From: Saccharothrix deserti
GTDB lineage: Bacteria > Actinomycetota > Actinomycetes > Mycobacteriales > Pseudonocardiaceae
Length of the DNA: 64,000 nucleotides
Direction of reading: 5' to 3'
Assembly: GCF_009769385.1 (NCBI RefSeq)
Contig: NZ_VKAB01000017.1
Coordinates: 1-64,000 of the forward strand
This document shows, in pieces, positions 39,668 through 47,934 of the stretch. Position numbers and translations under genes: made by a program. The notes beneath the pieces are model-generated. The model saw only the letters and a list, made by a program, of their open reading frames with translations, was not told where the DNA came from and did no database searches. The stretch's first letter is position 1. Each line of letters opens with the position of its first letter.

Positions 39668-40567
39668 TCACGCTTGCGACTTCCGCCGCGCCAGGTCGAT
39701 GATCCGCTGGAGGTGCAGGCCGCGGCCGACGTCCAGCGGGTGCTCGGTGGTGCCGCTGTCGACCATGGCCACGAAATCGTCCAGCAGGTTCGTGAAGCAC
39801 TGCTGCGCGGTCGTGCCGCGGTCGGCCAGGACGCGGTGGCCGTGCTCGCCGTACACGATCACCTCGGAGATGCCCGGGTTCAGCGGCAACGTCATGGTCA
39901 TCGTGGCCACGCTGGTCGCGCCGCCCTCGTGCTGGAAGACGACCTGCCACAGGCCGTGCTCGGACCGGTTGGCCGCGATGACGTCGGTGATCGTGCCCAG
40001 GGCCGCGTCGAGCAGGTCGAACGCGTGCGGGCCGACGTCGTCCAGCGGGCCCCGGTCGTGCCGCCACGGCGAGTTCGAGAACGGGCCGCCGAGCAGCGCG
40101 CCGGTCAGCCAGCGGGCGCTGCCGCCGACCCAGCCGCCGGCCGCGCGGAGCTGGTCCAACTGCTCGCGGGTCTCCGGGGCGAACCTCTTGGTGAGCATCA
40201 CGAGTGAGGCGACGTCGTTGCTCCGCACGGCGTCGGCGAGGCGTTCCGCGTCGTCGAGGGTGGCCGCGATCGGCTTCTCCAGGATGAGGTGTTTGCCCTG
40301 TTCAGCGGCCTTGATGGCGATCCCGGCCTGGATCTCGGGCGGCACCGCGAACGCCACCGCGTCGACCTGGTCCAGCAGTTCCTCGGGGGTCTTCGCGGTG
40401 GTCGCGCCGTAGGTGTTGGCCAGCTCGGTCGCGGCCTCTTCCCGGCGGGCCCAGACCGTGGCCAGGCGGGTGCCCGGGTGATCGGCGATGCCCGGGGCGT
40501 GCACCATGTTCGCCCAGGGGCCGGCACCGATGAGTCCTACGCGCAGCTGTTCGTCCACCTGGCCCAT
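39668..40567 (-). CDS. Gfo/Idh/MocA-family oxidoreductase
   Basis: The product is a 299-residue NAD(P)-dependent sugar or cyclitol dehydrogenase-like protein. The Rossmann motif is VGLIGAGPWANMVHAPGIAD. The family lysine lies in LILEKPIAATLDDAE. The C-terminal domain contains GPHAFDLLDAALG with the usual catalytic-region His. The ATG at 40567 is preferred over an in-frame GTG four codons upstream. The substrate is unknown. It overlaps the start region of the small membrane-anchored protein gene upstream, so the two are probably transcribed together. Confidence 0.88.
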   Translation of the reverse strand: MGQVDEQLRVGLIGAGPWANMVHAPGIADHPGTRLATVWARREEAATELANTYGATTAKTPEELLDQVDAVAFAVPPEIQAGIAIKAAEQGKHLILEKPIAATLDDAERLADAVRSNDVASLVMLTKRFAPETREQLDQLRAAGGWVGGSARWLTGALLGGPFSNSPWRHDRGPLDDVGPHAFDLLDAALGTITDVIAANRSEHGLWQVVFQHEGGATSVATMTMTLPLNPGISEVIVYGEHGHRVLADRGTTAQQCFTNLLDDFVAMVDSGTTEHPLDVGRGLHLQRIIDLARRKSQA

Positions 40568-40575
40568 CCTGCCTT

Positions 40576-40956
40576 TCACCGGCCGCCGAGGTAACTCGAT
40601 TCGGGGACGAAGATCCGGCCGCCGTTGTCGAACCTGAGCTCCACGCCGTTGGCCTGGCGTTCGACCTCGGGGGTGTTGTCCCAGCCGCTGGGGATGAGGA
40701 TCCGGTGCCCGTAGTCGGGTGTCCGGCCGAGCCAGACCTCGTGGTCGGTGCCGCCCATCAGGCTGGACCGCTCCTTGACGTAGACGTTGGGCGTGCCCTC
40801 GTTCGTGCTGGTCGTCGTGGTGGAGGGCAGGAAGAGGAGCACGGCGGCCGTTGCCGTCAGGCCGGTGCCCACGATCGCGCCGACGACGAACAGGGTGATG
40901 TTGACCAGGCAGCCTTTGCCCGTGGTGCTTCCTGCGGTGCTTTTCGTGGTGTCCAC
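40576..40956 (-). CDS. Membrane-anchored hypothetical protein
   Basis: The product is 126 residues. A short cytoplasmic stretch is followed by one hydrophobic helix (VNITLFVVGAIVGTGLTATA, continuing AVLLFLP), a Thr-rich spacer (STTTTSTNEG) and a small external domain (DHEVWLGRTPDYGHRILIP, NGVELRFDNGGRIFVPESSY). No family is recognised. The GTG start follows GAGGATC. It is divergent from the NUDIX gene 30 bases away and upstream of the oxidoreductase gene. Confidence 0.75.
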   Translation of the reverse strand: MDTTKSTAGSTTGKGCLVNITLFVVGAIVGTGLTATAAVLLFLPSTTTTSTNEGTPNVYVKERSSLMGGTDHEVWLGRTPDYGHRILIPSGWDNTPEVERQANGVELRFDNGGRIFVPESSYLGGR

Positions 40957-40986
40957 GGGGGGTGATCCTCGTCGTAGGCTCGGGTC

Positions 40987-41790
40987 GTGCGTGAACTCCC
41001 CGAGGAACTCGTGTTGCCGGCGGGCATGGTCCCGGAGACCTTCACCGGGCCGCCGGTCGAACCGCGTGACGCCGCGACGGTGGTGTTGGTGCGGGACGGT
41101 GCGGCCGGGGTCGAGGCGTTCCTGCTGCGGCGGGTGGCCGGGATGGCGTTCGCGGGCGGGATGACGGTGTTCCCCGGTGGCGGGGTCGATCCGCGTGACG
41201 CGGACACGTCGGTGGCTTGGGCCGGGCCTCCGCCTTCGTGGTGGGCTGAGCGGTTCTCGTGCTCGGTGGAGTTGGCGACGGCGCTGGTGTGCGCGGCGGT
41301 GCGGGAGACGTTCGAGGAGTCCGGGGTGCTGTTGGCCGGGCCTTCGGCTTCGTCGGTGGTGGCTTCCACGGCTCGGTACGCCTCCGCGCGAGCGGCGTTG
41401 GTGGCGCGGGAGCTGTCGTTGGCGCAGTTCCTCGCCTCCGAGGGGTTGGTGCTGCGGGCGGACCTGCTGCGGCCGTGGGCGAACTGGGTGACGCCGGTCG
41501 AGGAGCCGCGGCGGTACGACACGCGGTTCTTCGTGGCGGTGCTGCCTGGCGGGCAGAGTGCGGACGGGATGACTTCCGAGGCTTCGGACGCGGCGTGGCA
41601 GCGGCCGGTCGACGCGTTGGCGGACTGGAAGGCCGGGCGGCGGGCGTTGCTGCCGCCTACTTGGGTGACGTTGTCGGAGTTGGACGAGCTGGGGTCGGTG
41701 TCGGCCGTGCTGGAGTCGCCGCGGACGGTGTCGAAGATCATTCCGAAGTTGGTCCGGGAGGGCGGGGCAGTGCGGGTGGTCGTGCCGTGA
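40987..41790 (+). CDS. NUDIX hydrolase (NUDT19-like CoA/NADH-diphosphatase group)
   Basis: The product is 267 residues. The NUDIX box is split by an insert: TVFPGGGVDPRDAD precedes and AAVRETFEESGVLL completes the G-x5-E-x7-REUxEExGU signature. That is the NUDT19/acyl-CoA-diphosphatase style. The substrate is probably a nucleoside diphosphate linked to another moiety. TAGGCT (40975-40980) six bases before the GTG suggests leaderless translation. Its stop overlaps the next GTG, coupling it to the MBL-fold hydrolase as in mycobacteria. Confidence 0.9.
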   Translation: MRELPEELVLPAGMVPETFTGPPVEPRDAATVVLVRDGAAGVEAFLLRRVAGMAFAGGMTVFPGGGVDPRDADTSVAWAGPPPSWWAERFSCSVELATALVCAAVRETFEESGVLLAGPSASSVVASTARYASARAALVARELSLAQFLASEGLVLRADLLRPWANWVTPVEEPRRYDTRFFVAVLPGGQSADGMTSEASDAAWQRPVDALADWKAGRRALLPPTWVTLSELDELGSVSAVLESPRTVSKIIPKLVREGGAVRVVVP

Positions 41791-42560
41791 GCGCGTTGGC
41801 TTATGGGGTGTTGCGGCAGGTCACGCCTACGGCGGCGGTGTTGTTGGCGGAGAACCCCGGTGTGATGACGTTGGACGGGACGAACACCTGGGTGCTGCGT
41901 GCGCCGGGGTCGTCGTCGTGCGTGGTGGTCGATCCGGGGCCGGCGGACCCGGCGCACCTCGGGCGGATCGCGTTGCAGGCGCCGGTGGAGGTCGTGCTCC
42001 TCACCCACGGTCATCCCGATCACTCGGAGGGGGCGCGTTCGTTCGGGCGACAGGTCGACGCGCCAGTGCGGTCCGTCGATCCGGCGTTCAGGCTGGGCGG
42101 GCAGGGGTTGGCCGAGGGCGAGGTGATCGAGGCGGCCGGTCTGTCGATCCGGGTGCTGCCGACGCCGGGGCACACGGCCGACTCGGTGTGCTTCCAGTTG
42201 GACGACGCGGTGCTGACCGGCGACACCGTGCTGGGTCGCGGCACGACCGTCGTGGCCCACCCGGATGGCAAGCTGGGTGACTACCTGGCGTCGTTGCGCC
42301 TCCTGGCGGCCCTGCCTTCGGGCACGATCGGACTGCCGGGCCACGGCCCCGAACTACCGGACGTGGTGTCAGCCGCCGACGCCTACCTGACCCACCGCGA
42401 ACAGCGGTTGGCGCAGGTCAAGGCAGCGGTGGCCCGACTAGGCGGCGCACCGACCGCCCGCGAGGTGGTCGAACTCGTGTACGCCGACGTCGACCGTTCC
42501 CTGTGGCCGGCGGCGGAGTGGTCGGTCCGGGCCCAGCTGGAGTACCTGCGCAACGCCTGA
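41787..42560 (+). CDS. MBL-fold metallo-hydrolase (Rv3677c-like)
   Basis: The product is 257 residues, a metallo-beta-lactamase fold hydrolase of the LACTB2/glyoxalase-II-like group. The metal motif is LLTHGHPDHSEGA, with further ligands in PTPGHTADSVCF, LTGDTVLGRG and GLPGHGPEL. LACTB2-type proteins can act as endoribonucleases, so the substrate is open. It is cytosolic. The GTG overlaps the NUDIX stop (GTGA). The position next to crp matches the mycobacterial order except for the inserted clamp and MFS genes. Confidence 0.92.
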   Translation: MSALAYGVLRQVTPTAAVLLAENPGVMTLDGTNTWVLRAPGSSSCVVVDPGPADPAHLGRIALQAPVEVVLLTHGHPDHSEGARSFGRQVDAPVRSVDPAFRLGGQGLAEGEVIEAAGLSIRVLPTPGHTADSVCFQLDDAVLTGDTVLGRGTTVVAHPDGKLGDYLASLRLLAALPSGTIGLPGHGPELPDVVSAADAYLTHREQRLAQVKAAVARLGGAPTAREVVELVYADVDRSLWPAAEWSVRAQLEYLRNA

Positions 42561-42795
42561 CGGATTGTCGATCGCATACAACCACCCGGTGGCCGGACGG
42601 CGCGCCGGTTCGGGCAGATCGCGGAGGCGGGCGGCGCGGCTGGGCAGGGCGACGGCCGTCCTGGCGCGGCGTGCTGAGGCCTGTGTGGGTCCTGGGCTGC
42701 GTGAGCCGTGGTGGGTGGGGTTCTTTGTGGGGCGGGGCGTGTGGGCCGTTGTCCGGCGACGGTGGCGGTACCCGAGCGCCTTGCCCCGGCAGTGG
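42561..42795. other. Intergenic region without recognisable features
   Basis: Between the MBL-fold gene and the convergent sliding-clamp gene, 235 bases of T/G-rich sequence on the plus strand show no credible gene, hairpin with T-run, or repeat. Confidence 0.5.
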
Positions 42796-43899
42796 TCAGG
42801 AGACCGTTCGCAGGGGGACGACCAGGTAAGTCAGCTCCACGCCGTCGTCCCCTGCCTGGGACGTCAGCACCGTGGAACGGAGACCGTCCTGGATCCGGAG
42901 TTCCACCCGCCGGCCGCTGAAGGCACGCAGGGCATCGGCCAGGTACCTGGCCTGGAAGGTCTTCGTGACCCTGTTGCCGTCGATGGTCGCCTTGATCGAC
43001 TCCTCCGACTCGCCGTTCTGCGGATCACTGCCGCGCACCCGCAGCTCCCCGTCATCCACCTGGAGCGTGACCGAGCCGTGCGGCCCGGCGTACGGGACTG
43101 CCCGTCGCACCGCGCCCGCCAGCACATCAGCCTCCACCAACACCGTGCTGTCGATGACCGCCTCCAGCAGCTTCCGTACTCGATCGTCGGGGAACGGGGC
43201 CGCCAGCAGCGCCGTGCTCACGCTCCCGCCCGCCCACGACAGGGCGATGCGGTCGGCATCTGCGTGCACTGCCACCTCGGCATCGCGGTCCGGCTGCCTC
43301 GACGCCTCGGCCAGCACCACCGCCGGCGCCAGGACGTCCAGCTCGCCTGTCGGCACCCACGGTAGCGAAGCGAATGCCATTCGGTAACGATCTGTGGCAA
43401 TCAACTCCAGCCGCCCACCCGCGCCGTGGAGCCGGACGCCGGTGAACATCGGCAGTGCGTCGTCCTTGGACGCCGCGCCGGACACGGGCACCAGAGCCGA
43501 CGTGAGAGTCCGCGCCGGTAGCGAACCCACCTCGGGCGGGGGCGGCGGGATGCCGGGGTGGGACGCCAGGTCCAGCAACGGCAGGGCGAAGCGGGCCGTC
43601 GACGTGCGCACGGCCAGGCGCGAACCCTCCACGACCAGCCTCACCTGCGGATCTTCCAGGCTGCGGAGGGTGTCCGCCAGCGGCTTGGCCGGCACCACCA
43701 CCGCGCCGTCCACGTGCACCGTCGCGGGACGTGTCAGGCGGACGGCGTGTTCACGATCACTGCCCGCCAGCTCGACCCCGTGGCCGTCGGCGCGCAGCAC
43801 GAGGCCGGCCAGCACGGGGTCGAACACCCTCGTGGGCAGCAGGCGGGCGACATCGGCGGCGGCGCCGGCCAGGTCGGCCGTGGTGGCGGTCAGGTCCAT
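42796..43899 (-). CDS. DNA polymerase III beta (sliding clamp) paralogue
   Basis: The product is 367 residues with the three-domain clamp layout: LAGAAADVARLLPTRVFDPV at the N-terminus, PAKPLADTLRSLEDPQVRLV, TDRYRMAFASLPWV in the middle domain, and KTFQARYLADALRAFSGRRV and TYLVVPLRT at the C-terminus. It is slightly shorter than the chromosomal DnaN, and the usual dnaA-dnaN-recF context is absent, so it is a second clamp. Extra clamps occur in actinomycetes, and one (GriR) gives self-resistance to the clamp inhibitor griselimycin. Whether this one has such a role is unknown. The ATG follows TAGCGT by seven bases (leaderless). It lies within the conserved crp region as an insertion. Confidence 0.85.
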   Translation of the reverse strand: MDLTATTADLAGAAADVARLLPTRVFDPVLAGLVLRADGHGVELAGSDREHAVRLTRPATVHVDGAVVVPAKPLADTLRSLEDPQVRLVVEGSRLAVRTSTARFALPLLDLASHPGIPPPPPEVGSLPARTLTSALVPVSGAASKDDALPMFTGVRLHGAGGRLELIATDRYRMAFASLPWVPTGELDVLAPAVVLAEASRQPDRDAEVAVHADADRIALSWAGGSVSTALLAAPFPDDRVRKLLEAVIDSTVLVEADVLAGAVRRAVPYAGPHGSVTLQVDDGELRVRGSDPQNGESEESIKATIDGNRVTKTFQARYLADALRAFSGRRVELRIQDGLRSTVLTSQAGDDGVELTYLVVPLRTVS

Positions 43900-43947
43900 G
43901 TCGGCGACGCTAGACCCGACCACCGACAATTCCCGGATAAGACCAGG

Positions 43948-45186
43948 TCAGCGGCCCGCCAGTGCCAGTTCGTCCTGCCTCGGCAACGGCACGCCGGCCG
44001 CCACCGTGCCGCGGAACACCCACACCAGCACCGCGATCGCGAAGCCGGACAACGCCGCCGCGACGAACGCCACACCGGTGCCGTACGACTCGACCAGCTG
44101 ACCGCTCGCCGACTGGCCGATCGCCAACCCCACGGTCACCGCCGTCACCACCCAGCCGAACGCCTCGGTGGCCGTCCCAGGGGGCGCGACCTGCTCGATC
44201 GCGGCCGAGTGGCTGGTGGCCTGCGGCGTGATCAGGGTGCCGACCACGAGCAGCGCGGCACCGAGCCCGATCAGCCCGGTCGGCACGGCGAGCAGCAGCG
44301 ACAGCACCGCGAACCCACCGAGCAGCACCGGCAGCCGCAGGTGCATCGCCCGCGGGAACGGCTTCATCGAGTACAAGATCCCGAACATCACCGAGCTCAC
44401 CGACCAAAGGCTCAGCAGCAGCCCGCCCATGCCGACGTGACCGGCCTGCGCCGCCGCGGCGGGCACCGCCACCTCGATGAACCCGATCGTCACACCGAAG
44501 CCCAACGCCGCCAACGCCACCGTGCGCATCCCGGGCGACGCCAACGCGCCCAGCAAGCTCCGCCCGATGGGCGTAGGCCGCACCCCGCGCACCGTCGGGT
44601 TCAGGGCGAACCACAGCGCGCCGACCGCCATCGACACCGCGCCGATCACCACACCGGTACCCGCCCACGGCGCCGCGACCAGCAGCCCGGCCAGACCGGG
44701 ACCGAGGATGAAGAACACCTCCATGCTGATCGCCTCGTAGGCGTACCCGGCGAGCCGCGCGGGCCCGGCGGGCAGCACCTGCGACCACAGCGCGCGGGAC
44801 GCGGAACCGACCATCGGCTCGGTCAGCCCGACCGCGAACGCGACCGGCACCAGCACGGCCAGCGCCGCGCCCGCCTCGACCGCGGCGATCGCCAGCGTCA
44901 CGAACACCGCGAACAACGACACCGCGCCGAGCAACGGGCGGGTCGGCCCCATCCGGTCCATCAACCTGCCCTGCACGATCGACCCGACCGCGACACCCAC
45001 CAGCGACGACGCCGACACCAGACCCGCCGCGGCGAACGAACCGGTCTCGCGCTGCACGTACAGCAGCAGCGAGAGGCCGACCATCGCGATCGGCAGGCGG
45101 GCGAGCAGGGACGCGACCACGGGGCCGCGCATTCCGGGTGTGGTCAGGGCGGTGCGGTAGTCGGAGAGGCGAGCAGAGTGGGACAT
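43948..45186 (-). CDS. MFS transporter
   Basis: The product is a 412-residue integral membrane protein with about twelve hydrophobic helices and the central loop typical of the major facilitator superfamily. It has the motif-A-like GRLMDRMGPTRPLLGAVSLF, and its N-half runs FAAAGLVSASSLVGVAVGSI. The YceL/arabinose-efflux-like type suggests drug or metabolite export. Three GTACCAGT half-sites lie directly upstream of its start and make local regulation likely, but no regulator gene adjoins. With the second clamp gene it forms an insertion between the MBL-fold and crp genes. Confidence 0.88.
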   Translation of the reverse strand: MSHSARLSDYRTALTTPGMRGPVVASLLARLPIAMVGLSLLLYVQRETGSFAAAGLVSASSLVGVAVGSIVQGRLMDRMGPTRPLLGAVSLFAVFVTLAIAAVEAGAALAVLVPVAFAVGLTEPMVGSASRALWSQVLPAGPARLAGYAYEAISMEVFFILGPGLAGLLVAAPWAGTGVVIGAVSMAVGALWFALNPTVRGVRPTPIGRSLLGALASPGMRTVALAALGFGVTIGFIEVAVPAAAAQAGHVGMGGLLLSLWSVSSVMFGILYSMKPFPRAMHLRLPVLLGGFAVLSLLLAVPTGLIGLGAALLVVGTLITPQATSHSAAIEQVAPPGTATEAFGWVVTAVTVGLAIGQSASGQLVESYGTGVAFVAAALSGFAIAVLVWVFRGTVAAGVPLPRQDELALAGR

Positions 45187-45188
45187 GT

Positions 45189-45224
45189 GTACCAGTATGC
45201 CCTGACTGGTACGCCCGTACCAGT
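45189..45224 (-). promoter_or_regulatory. Operator-like repeats upstream of the MFS gene
   Basis: GTACCAGT (45189-45196), ACTGGTAC (45205-45212) and GTACCAGT (45217-45224) are perfect 8-mers in alternating orientation, immediately before the MFS start. TTGACT overlaps the outermost repeat on the minus strand. The spacing suits a TetR- or MarR-type repressor encoded elsewhere. Confidence 0.6.
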
Positions 45225-45399
45225 CAATTGTCGGTGCGATCCGTCACCCGGTGATCACTACAAGCGATCACTCGAACCGTCACGCTGGAGATCGCCCTGG
45301 AGGTCACCCCCGGCCGGCACCGCGGCGATCGGCCGAACGGCGACGGGCTGTGACCCTCCACCTCGGCGTCACCCGGTCTGACCGCGTCCACCACCTGGG

Positions 45400-45708
45400 A
45401 GTGGATTGCAGTTCGGTTACAACAATGGGATGACCGGGTGAAAGCATGCGGCAAAACCGCTGAACAGAGGGTCCTTGAGGGTGAACGGGCTTGAGTTGCG
45501 GGGGAGGTGACGTGCGATCGTTGAGGCACCCACTGCCTGCCCGTTTCGTGCGTGACAGCAGCGGGTAACCAAGCCTCCTTCCGGCGCTACGAGGGTCGGG
45601 GCCTGCGGGCGCCGGATGTGTGGAAAGGTGCGGTCTGTCGGGGGATGGGCCGCGCGACAACAAGACCGGTGCGCCGCGTCGGGGGCGGCGCCCGGTCTTG
45701 TTGTTTTT
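45400..45708 (+). ncRNA. Possible terminated small RNA between the MFS gene and crp
   Basis: The 530 bases between the MFS start and the crp stop hold no codon-biased frame. On the plus strand the 3' part contains a stem TCCGGCGC/GCGCCGGA and ends in a long terminator with a T-run that points away from crp. That suggests a plus-strand transcript ending at about 45708. I cannot identify a convincing promoter, so the 5' end is a guess. It could be an unlinked small RNA convergent with crp. Confidence 0.3.
45657..45708 (+). terminator. Strong intrinsic terminator with T-run, convergent with crp
   Basis: ACAACAAGACCGG and CCGGTCTTGTTGT, extended by GCGCCGC/GCGGCGC with one bulged T, form a stem of about 20 bp around GTCGGGG. 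TTTTT follows on the plus strand. It lies 11 bases beyond the crp stop, so the stem may also terminate crp, although the T-run serves only the plus strand. Confidence 0.75.
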
Positions 45709-45718
45709 CTACTACGAC

Positions 45719-46393
45719 CTAGCGGGCGCGGCGAGCCAAGCGCTCGGGGTCGAGGATGAGCACGCTCTTGCCCTCGAGCCGGAGCCAACCGCGGTGGGCG
45801 AAGTCGGCGAGTGCCTTGTTCACCGTCTCGCGCGAGGCGCCGACGAACTGGGCGATCTCCTCCTGCGTCAGGTCGTGGGTGACCCGGAGCAGGCCGGCCT
45901 CCTGGCTGCCGAAGCGTTGCGCGAGCTGCAACAACGCCTTCGCCACGCGGCCGGGCACGTCGGTGAAGATCAGGTCCGCCAGCATGGAGTTCGTCCGGCG
46001 CAGCCTGCGGGCCAGGGCCCTCAGCAACTGCTCGGCGATCTCCGGCCGGTTGGTGATCCACTGCCGCAGCGCGGGGCGGTCCATGCTGACGGCGCGCACC
46101 TCGGTCACCGTGGTGGCGGTGGACGTGCGGGGACCGGGGTCGAAGATCGACAGCTCGCCGAACATGTCGGACGGGCCGAAGATCCCCAACAGGTTCTCCC
46201 GGCCGTCCGGCGACTTCCGGCCGATCTTCACCTTGCCGGACTGGATGATGTAGAGCCGGTCTCCCGGCTCGCCTTCCGCGAAGATCACGTGGCCACGCGG
46301 GAATTCAACAGACTCCAGCGTTTGCGCCAGTGCCTCCGCTGCGGCCTGTTCAACCCCCTGGAAAATGCCCGCGCGGGCCAGGGTCTCGTCCAC
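45719..46393 (-). CDS. crp: Crp/Fnr-family cyclic-AMP receptor protein
   Basis: The product is 224 residues, the length I recall for M. tuberculosis Crp (Rv3676), and it reads very similarly. The cyclic-nucleotide pocket contains [19 protein letters not shown] and [19 protein letters not shown]. The dimer helix is [15 protein letters not shown]. The helix-turn-helix is [20 protein letters not shown]. The GTG start is preferred because GGAGGG lies five bases upstream. The longer frame would add ten residues. It is a global regulator responding to cAMP and flanks the nth/marP operon, as in mycobacteria. Confidence 0.96.
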   Translation of the reverse strand: MDETLARAGIFQGVEQAAAEALAQTLESVEFPRGHVIFAEGEPGDRLYIIQSGKVKIGRKSPDGRENLLGIFGPSDMFGELSIFDPGPRTSTATTVTEVRAVSMDRPALRQWITNRPEIAEQLLRALARRLRRTNSMLADLIFTDVPGRVAKALLQLAQRFGSQEAGLLRVTHDLTQEEIAQFVGASRETVNKALADFAHRGWLRLEGKSVLILDPERLARRAR

Positions 46394-46546
46394 CTCGTCC
46401 CTCCTGTCGAGACGCGGCGGCATGGTTGAGCGCGTTCCGCCTTCTGGCGGATCTGCGCCTGCCGCCGATCACTGAGTGCAGTCTAAGGGCTGTGGTGTGG
46501 ATCGCCGTCCGGCGCGCCGTCCCACATGGCCCGGACAGCCCGATAA

Positions 46547-46573
46547 GGCCCGCGGGGGTTGACCCCGTGGGCC
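46547..46573 (-). terminator. Hairpin after the small membrane protein gene
   Basis: GGCCCGCGGGG and CCCCGTGGGCC pair with one G-T wobble around a 5-nt loop, shortly downstream of the stop at 46592 on the minus strand and upstream of crp. Confidence 0.5.
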
Positions 46574-46591
46574 TCGCCGGTCCTTCCCCGC

Positions 46592-46843
46592 TTAGCGGCG
46601 GGTACGCCGCTGACGCAGGTTCCTGGCACGACCGCCCAGCCTGCGCAGCCGGAACAGTTCCAGCGCGCGGCCGATGCCGTGCCCGTAGAGCGCCCTGACC
46701 TCGTCGGGACGGGCCGACTCCAGGAACTCCTCGACCTCGTCCTCCTGCACGGCGACGTGCCGAAGACGAGCTTCAACGCGCTCCATGAAGAGCGCGAAGA
46801 ACATGATCACGATCGGAACGGCGATGACGAACCAGGCAGTCAT
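46592..46843 (-). CDS. Small single-pass membrane protein (Rv3675 position)
   Basis: The product is 83 residues. The N-terminal helix AWFVIAVPIVIMFFALFME is followed by a charged cytoplasmic part (EDEVEEFLESARPDEVRALY) and a strongly basic tail (LRRLGGRARNLRQRRTRR). The ATG has GGAG seven bases upstream. A small membrane protein between crp and nth occurs at this place in mycobacteria. No function is known to me. The basic tail might contact nucleic acid or lipid head groups. Confidence 0.8.
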   Translation of the reverse strand: MTAWFVIAVPIVIMFFALFMERVEARLRHVAVQEDEVEEFLESARPDEVRALYGHGIGRALELFRLRRLGGRARNLRQRRTRR

Positions 46844-47154
46844 GATGGCTCCGATCCTTGCGCATCCGGTTCGGCGCGCGGTGAAGGGGGGTCGTTCCGG
46901 CGTGTCGGTTCGAGGTCGTTCAAAGGACGTGCGCACTCGGCACGAGGTTGCTTCGCCGTTGCTTCGCCGTGTTGATCGCGCCGCCTCCGGCGTCGCGGGG
47001 GGACGAGATCGCCGGGGAAGACGCGAGGTCGCGTCGGTCGTTCGCGACTCATTTCCCGGCGATCACGCCCTTCGATCGTCGGGAAATCAGGCGCGAGCGG
47101 CCGACCTCCAGGCGACCGAGCCCGCGACGCCAGAGGCGGCGCAATCGGACGCAG
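46844..47154. other. Intergenic region with repeats, no gene
   Basis: This stretch contains a direct repeat of TTGCTTCGCCG around 46948-46970. It also has perfect 10-bp inverted arms GATCGCCGGG (47007-47016) and CCCGGCGATC (47055-47064). No frame has a credible start and coding bias. Confidence 0.5.
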
Positions 47155-47166
47155 TAATCTCGCAGC

Positions 47167-47934
47167 ATGGCGAAGAGCGCGGTGAAGCAGCCGGAGACGC
47201 GGCTGGGGCTGGTCCGCCGGGCGCGTCGCATGGTGCGGGTCCTCGGTGAGGGCTACCCGGACGCGCACTGCGAGCTGGACTTCGAAGATCCGCTGCAGCT
47301 CCTGGTCGCCGTCGTGCTTTCGGCGCAGACCACCGACGTCCGCGTGAATCAGGTCACACCCAAGCTGTTCCACCGCTACCGCACGGCGGCCGACTACGCC
47401 TCCTCCGACCGCACCGAGCTGGAGGAGCTGATCAGGCCGACCGGCTTCTACCGCAACAAGGCGACGTCCCTGATGGGCCTGGGCGCCGCGCTGGTGGAAC
47501 GGTTCGACGGCGAGGTTCCCGGCAACCTCAAGGACCTGGTCACGCTGCCCGGCGTGGGCCGCAAGACCGCGAACGTGGTGCTGGGCGACGCTTTCGGTGT
47601 GCCGGGGATCACGGTCGACACCCACTTCGGCCGGCTCGTCCGCCGCTGGGGCTGGACCCAGGAGGAGGACCCGGTCAAGGTCGAGCACGCCATCGGGGAA
47701 CTGGTCGAGCGCAAGGAGTGGACCAAGCTCTCGCACCGCACGATCTTCCACGGCCGCCGCGTCTGCCACGCCCGCACGCCCGCGTGCGGCGCGTGCCTGC
47801 TGGCGCCGCAGTGCCCGTCCTACGGCATCGGCCAGGTAGACCCGGCCAAGGCGCAGAAGCTGGTCAAGGGCGAGGAAGCGCCGCACCTGATCGAACTCGC
47901 CGAACGCGTGCGGGCCGGGGAGAAACTGGCGTGA
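47167..47934 (+). CDS. nth: Endonuclease III (base-excision DNA glycosylase/AP lyase)
   Basis: The product is 255 residues. It removes oxidised pyrimidines from DNA and cleaves the abasic site. The helix-hairpin-helix [17 protein letters not shown] carries the catalytic Lys, and [16 protein letters not shown] the catalytic Asp. The [4Fe-4S] cluster cysteines follow C-x6-C-x2-C-x5-C in [23 protein letters not shown] (47155-47160) lies six bases before the ATG, so the operon is probably leaderless. It is coupled by overlaps to the thioredoxin-like, NUDIX and marP genes, an oxidative/acid-stress operon as in mycobacteria. Confidence 0.96.
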   Translation: MAKSAVKQPETRLGLVRRARRMVRVLGEGYPDAHCELDFEDPLQLLVAVVLSAQTTDVRVNQVTPKLFHRYRTAADYASSDRTELEELIRPTGFYRNKATSLMGLGAALVERFDGEVPGNLKDLVTLPGVGRKTANVVLGDAFGVPGITVDTHFGRLVRRWGWTQEEDPVKVEHAIGELVERKEWTKLSHRTIFHGRRVCHARTPACGACLLAPQCPSYGIGQVDPAKAQKLVKGEEAPHLIELAERVRAGEKLA

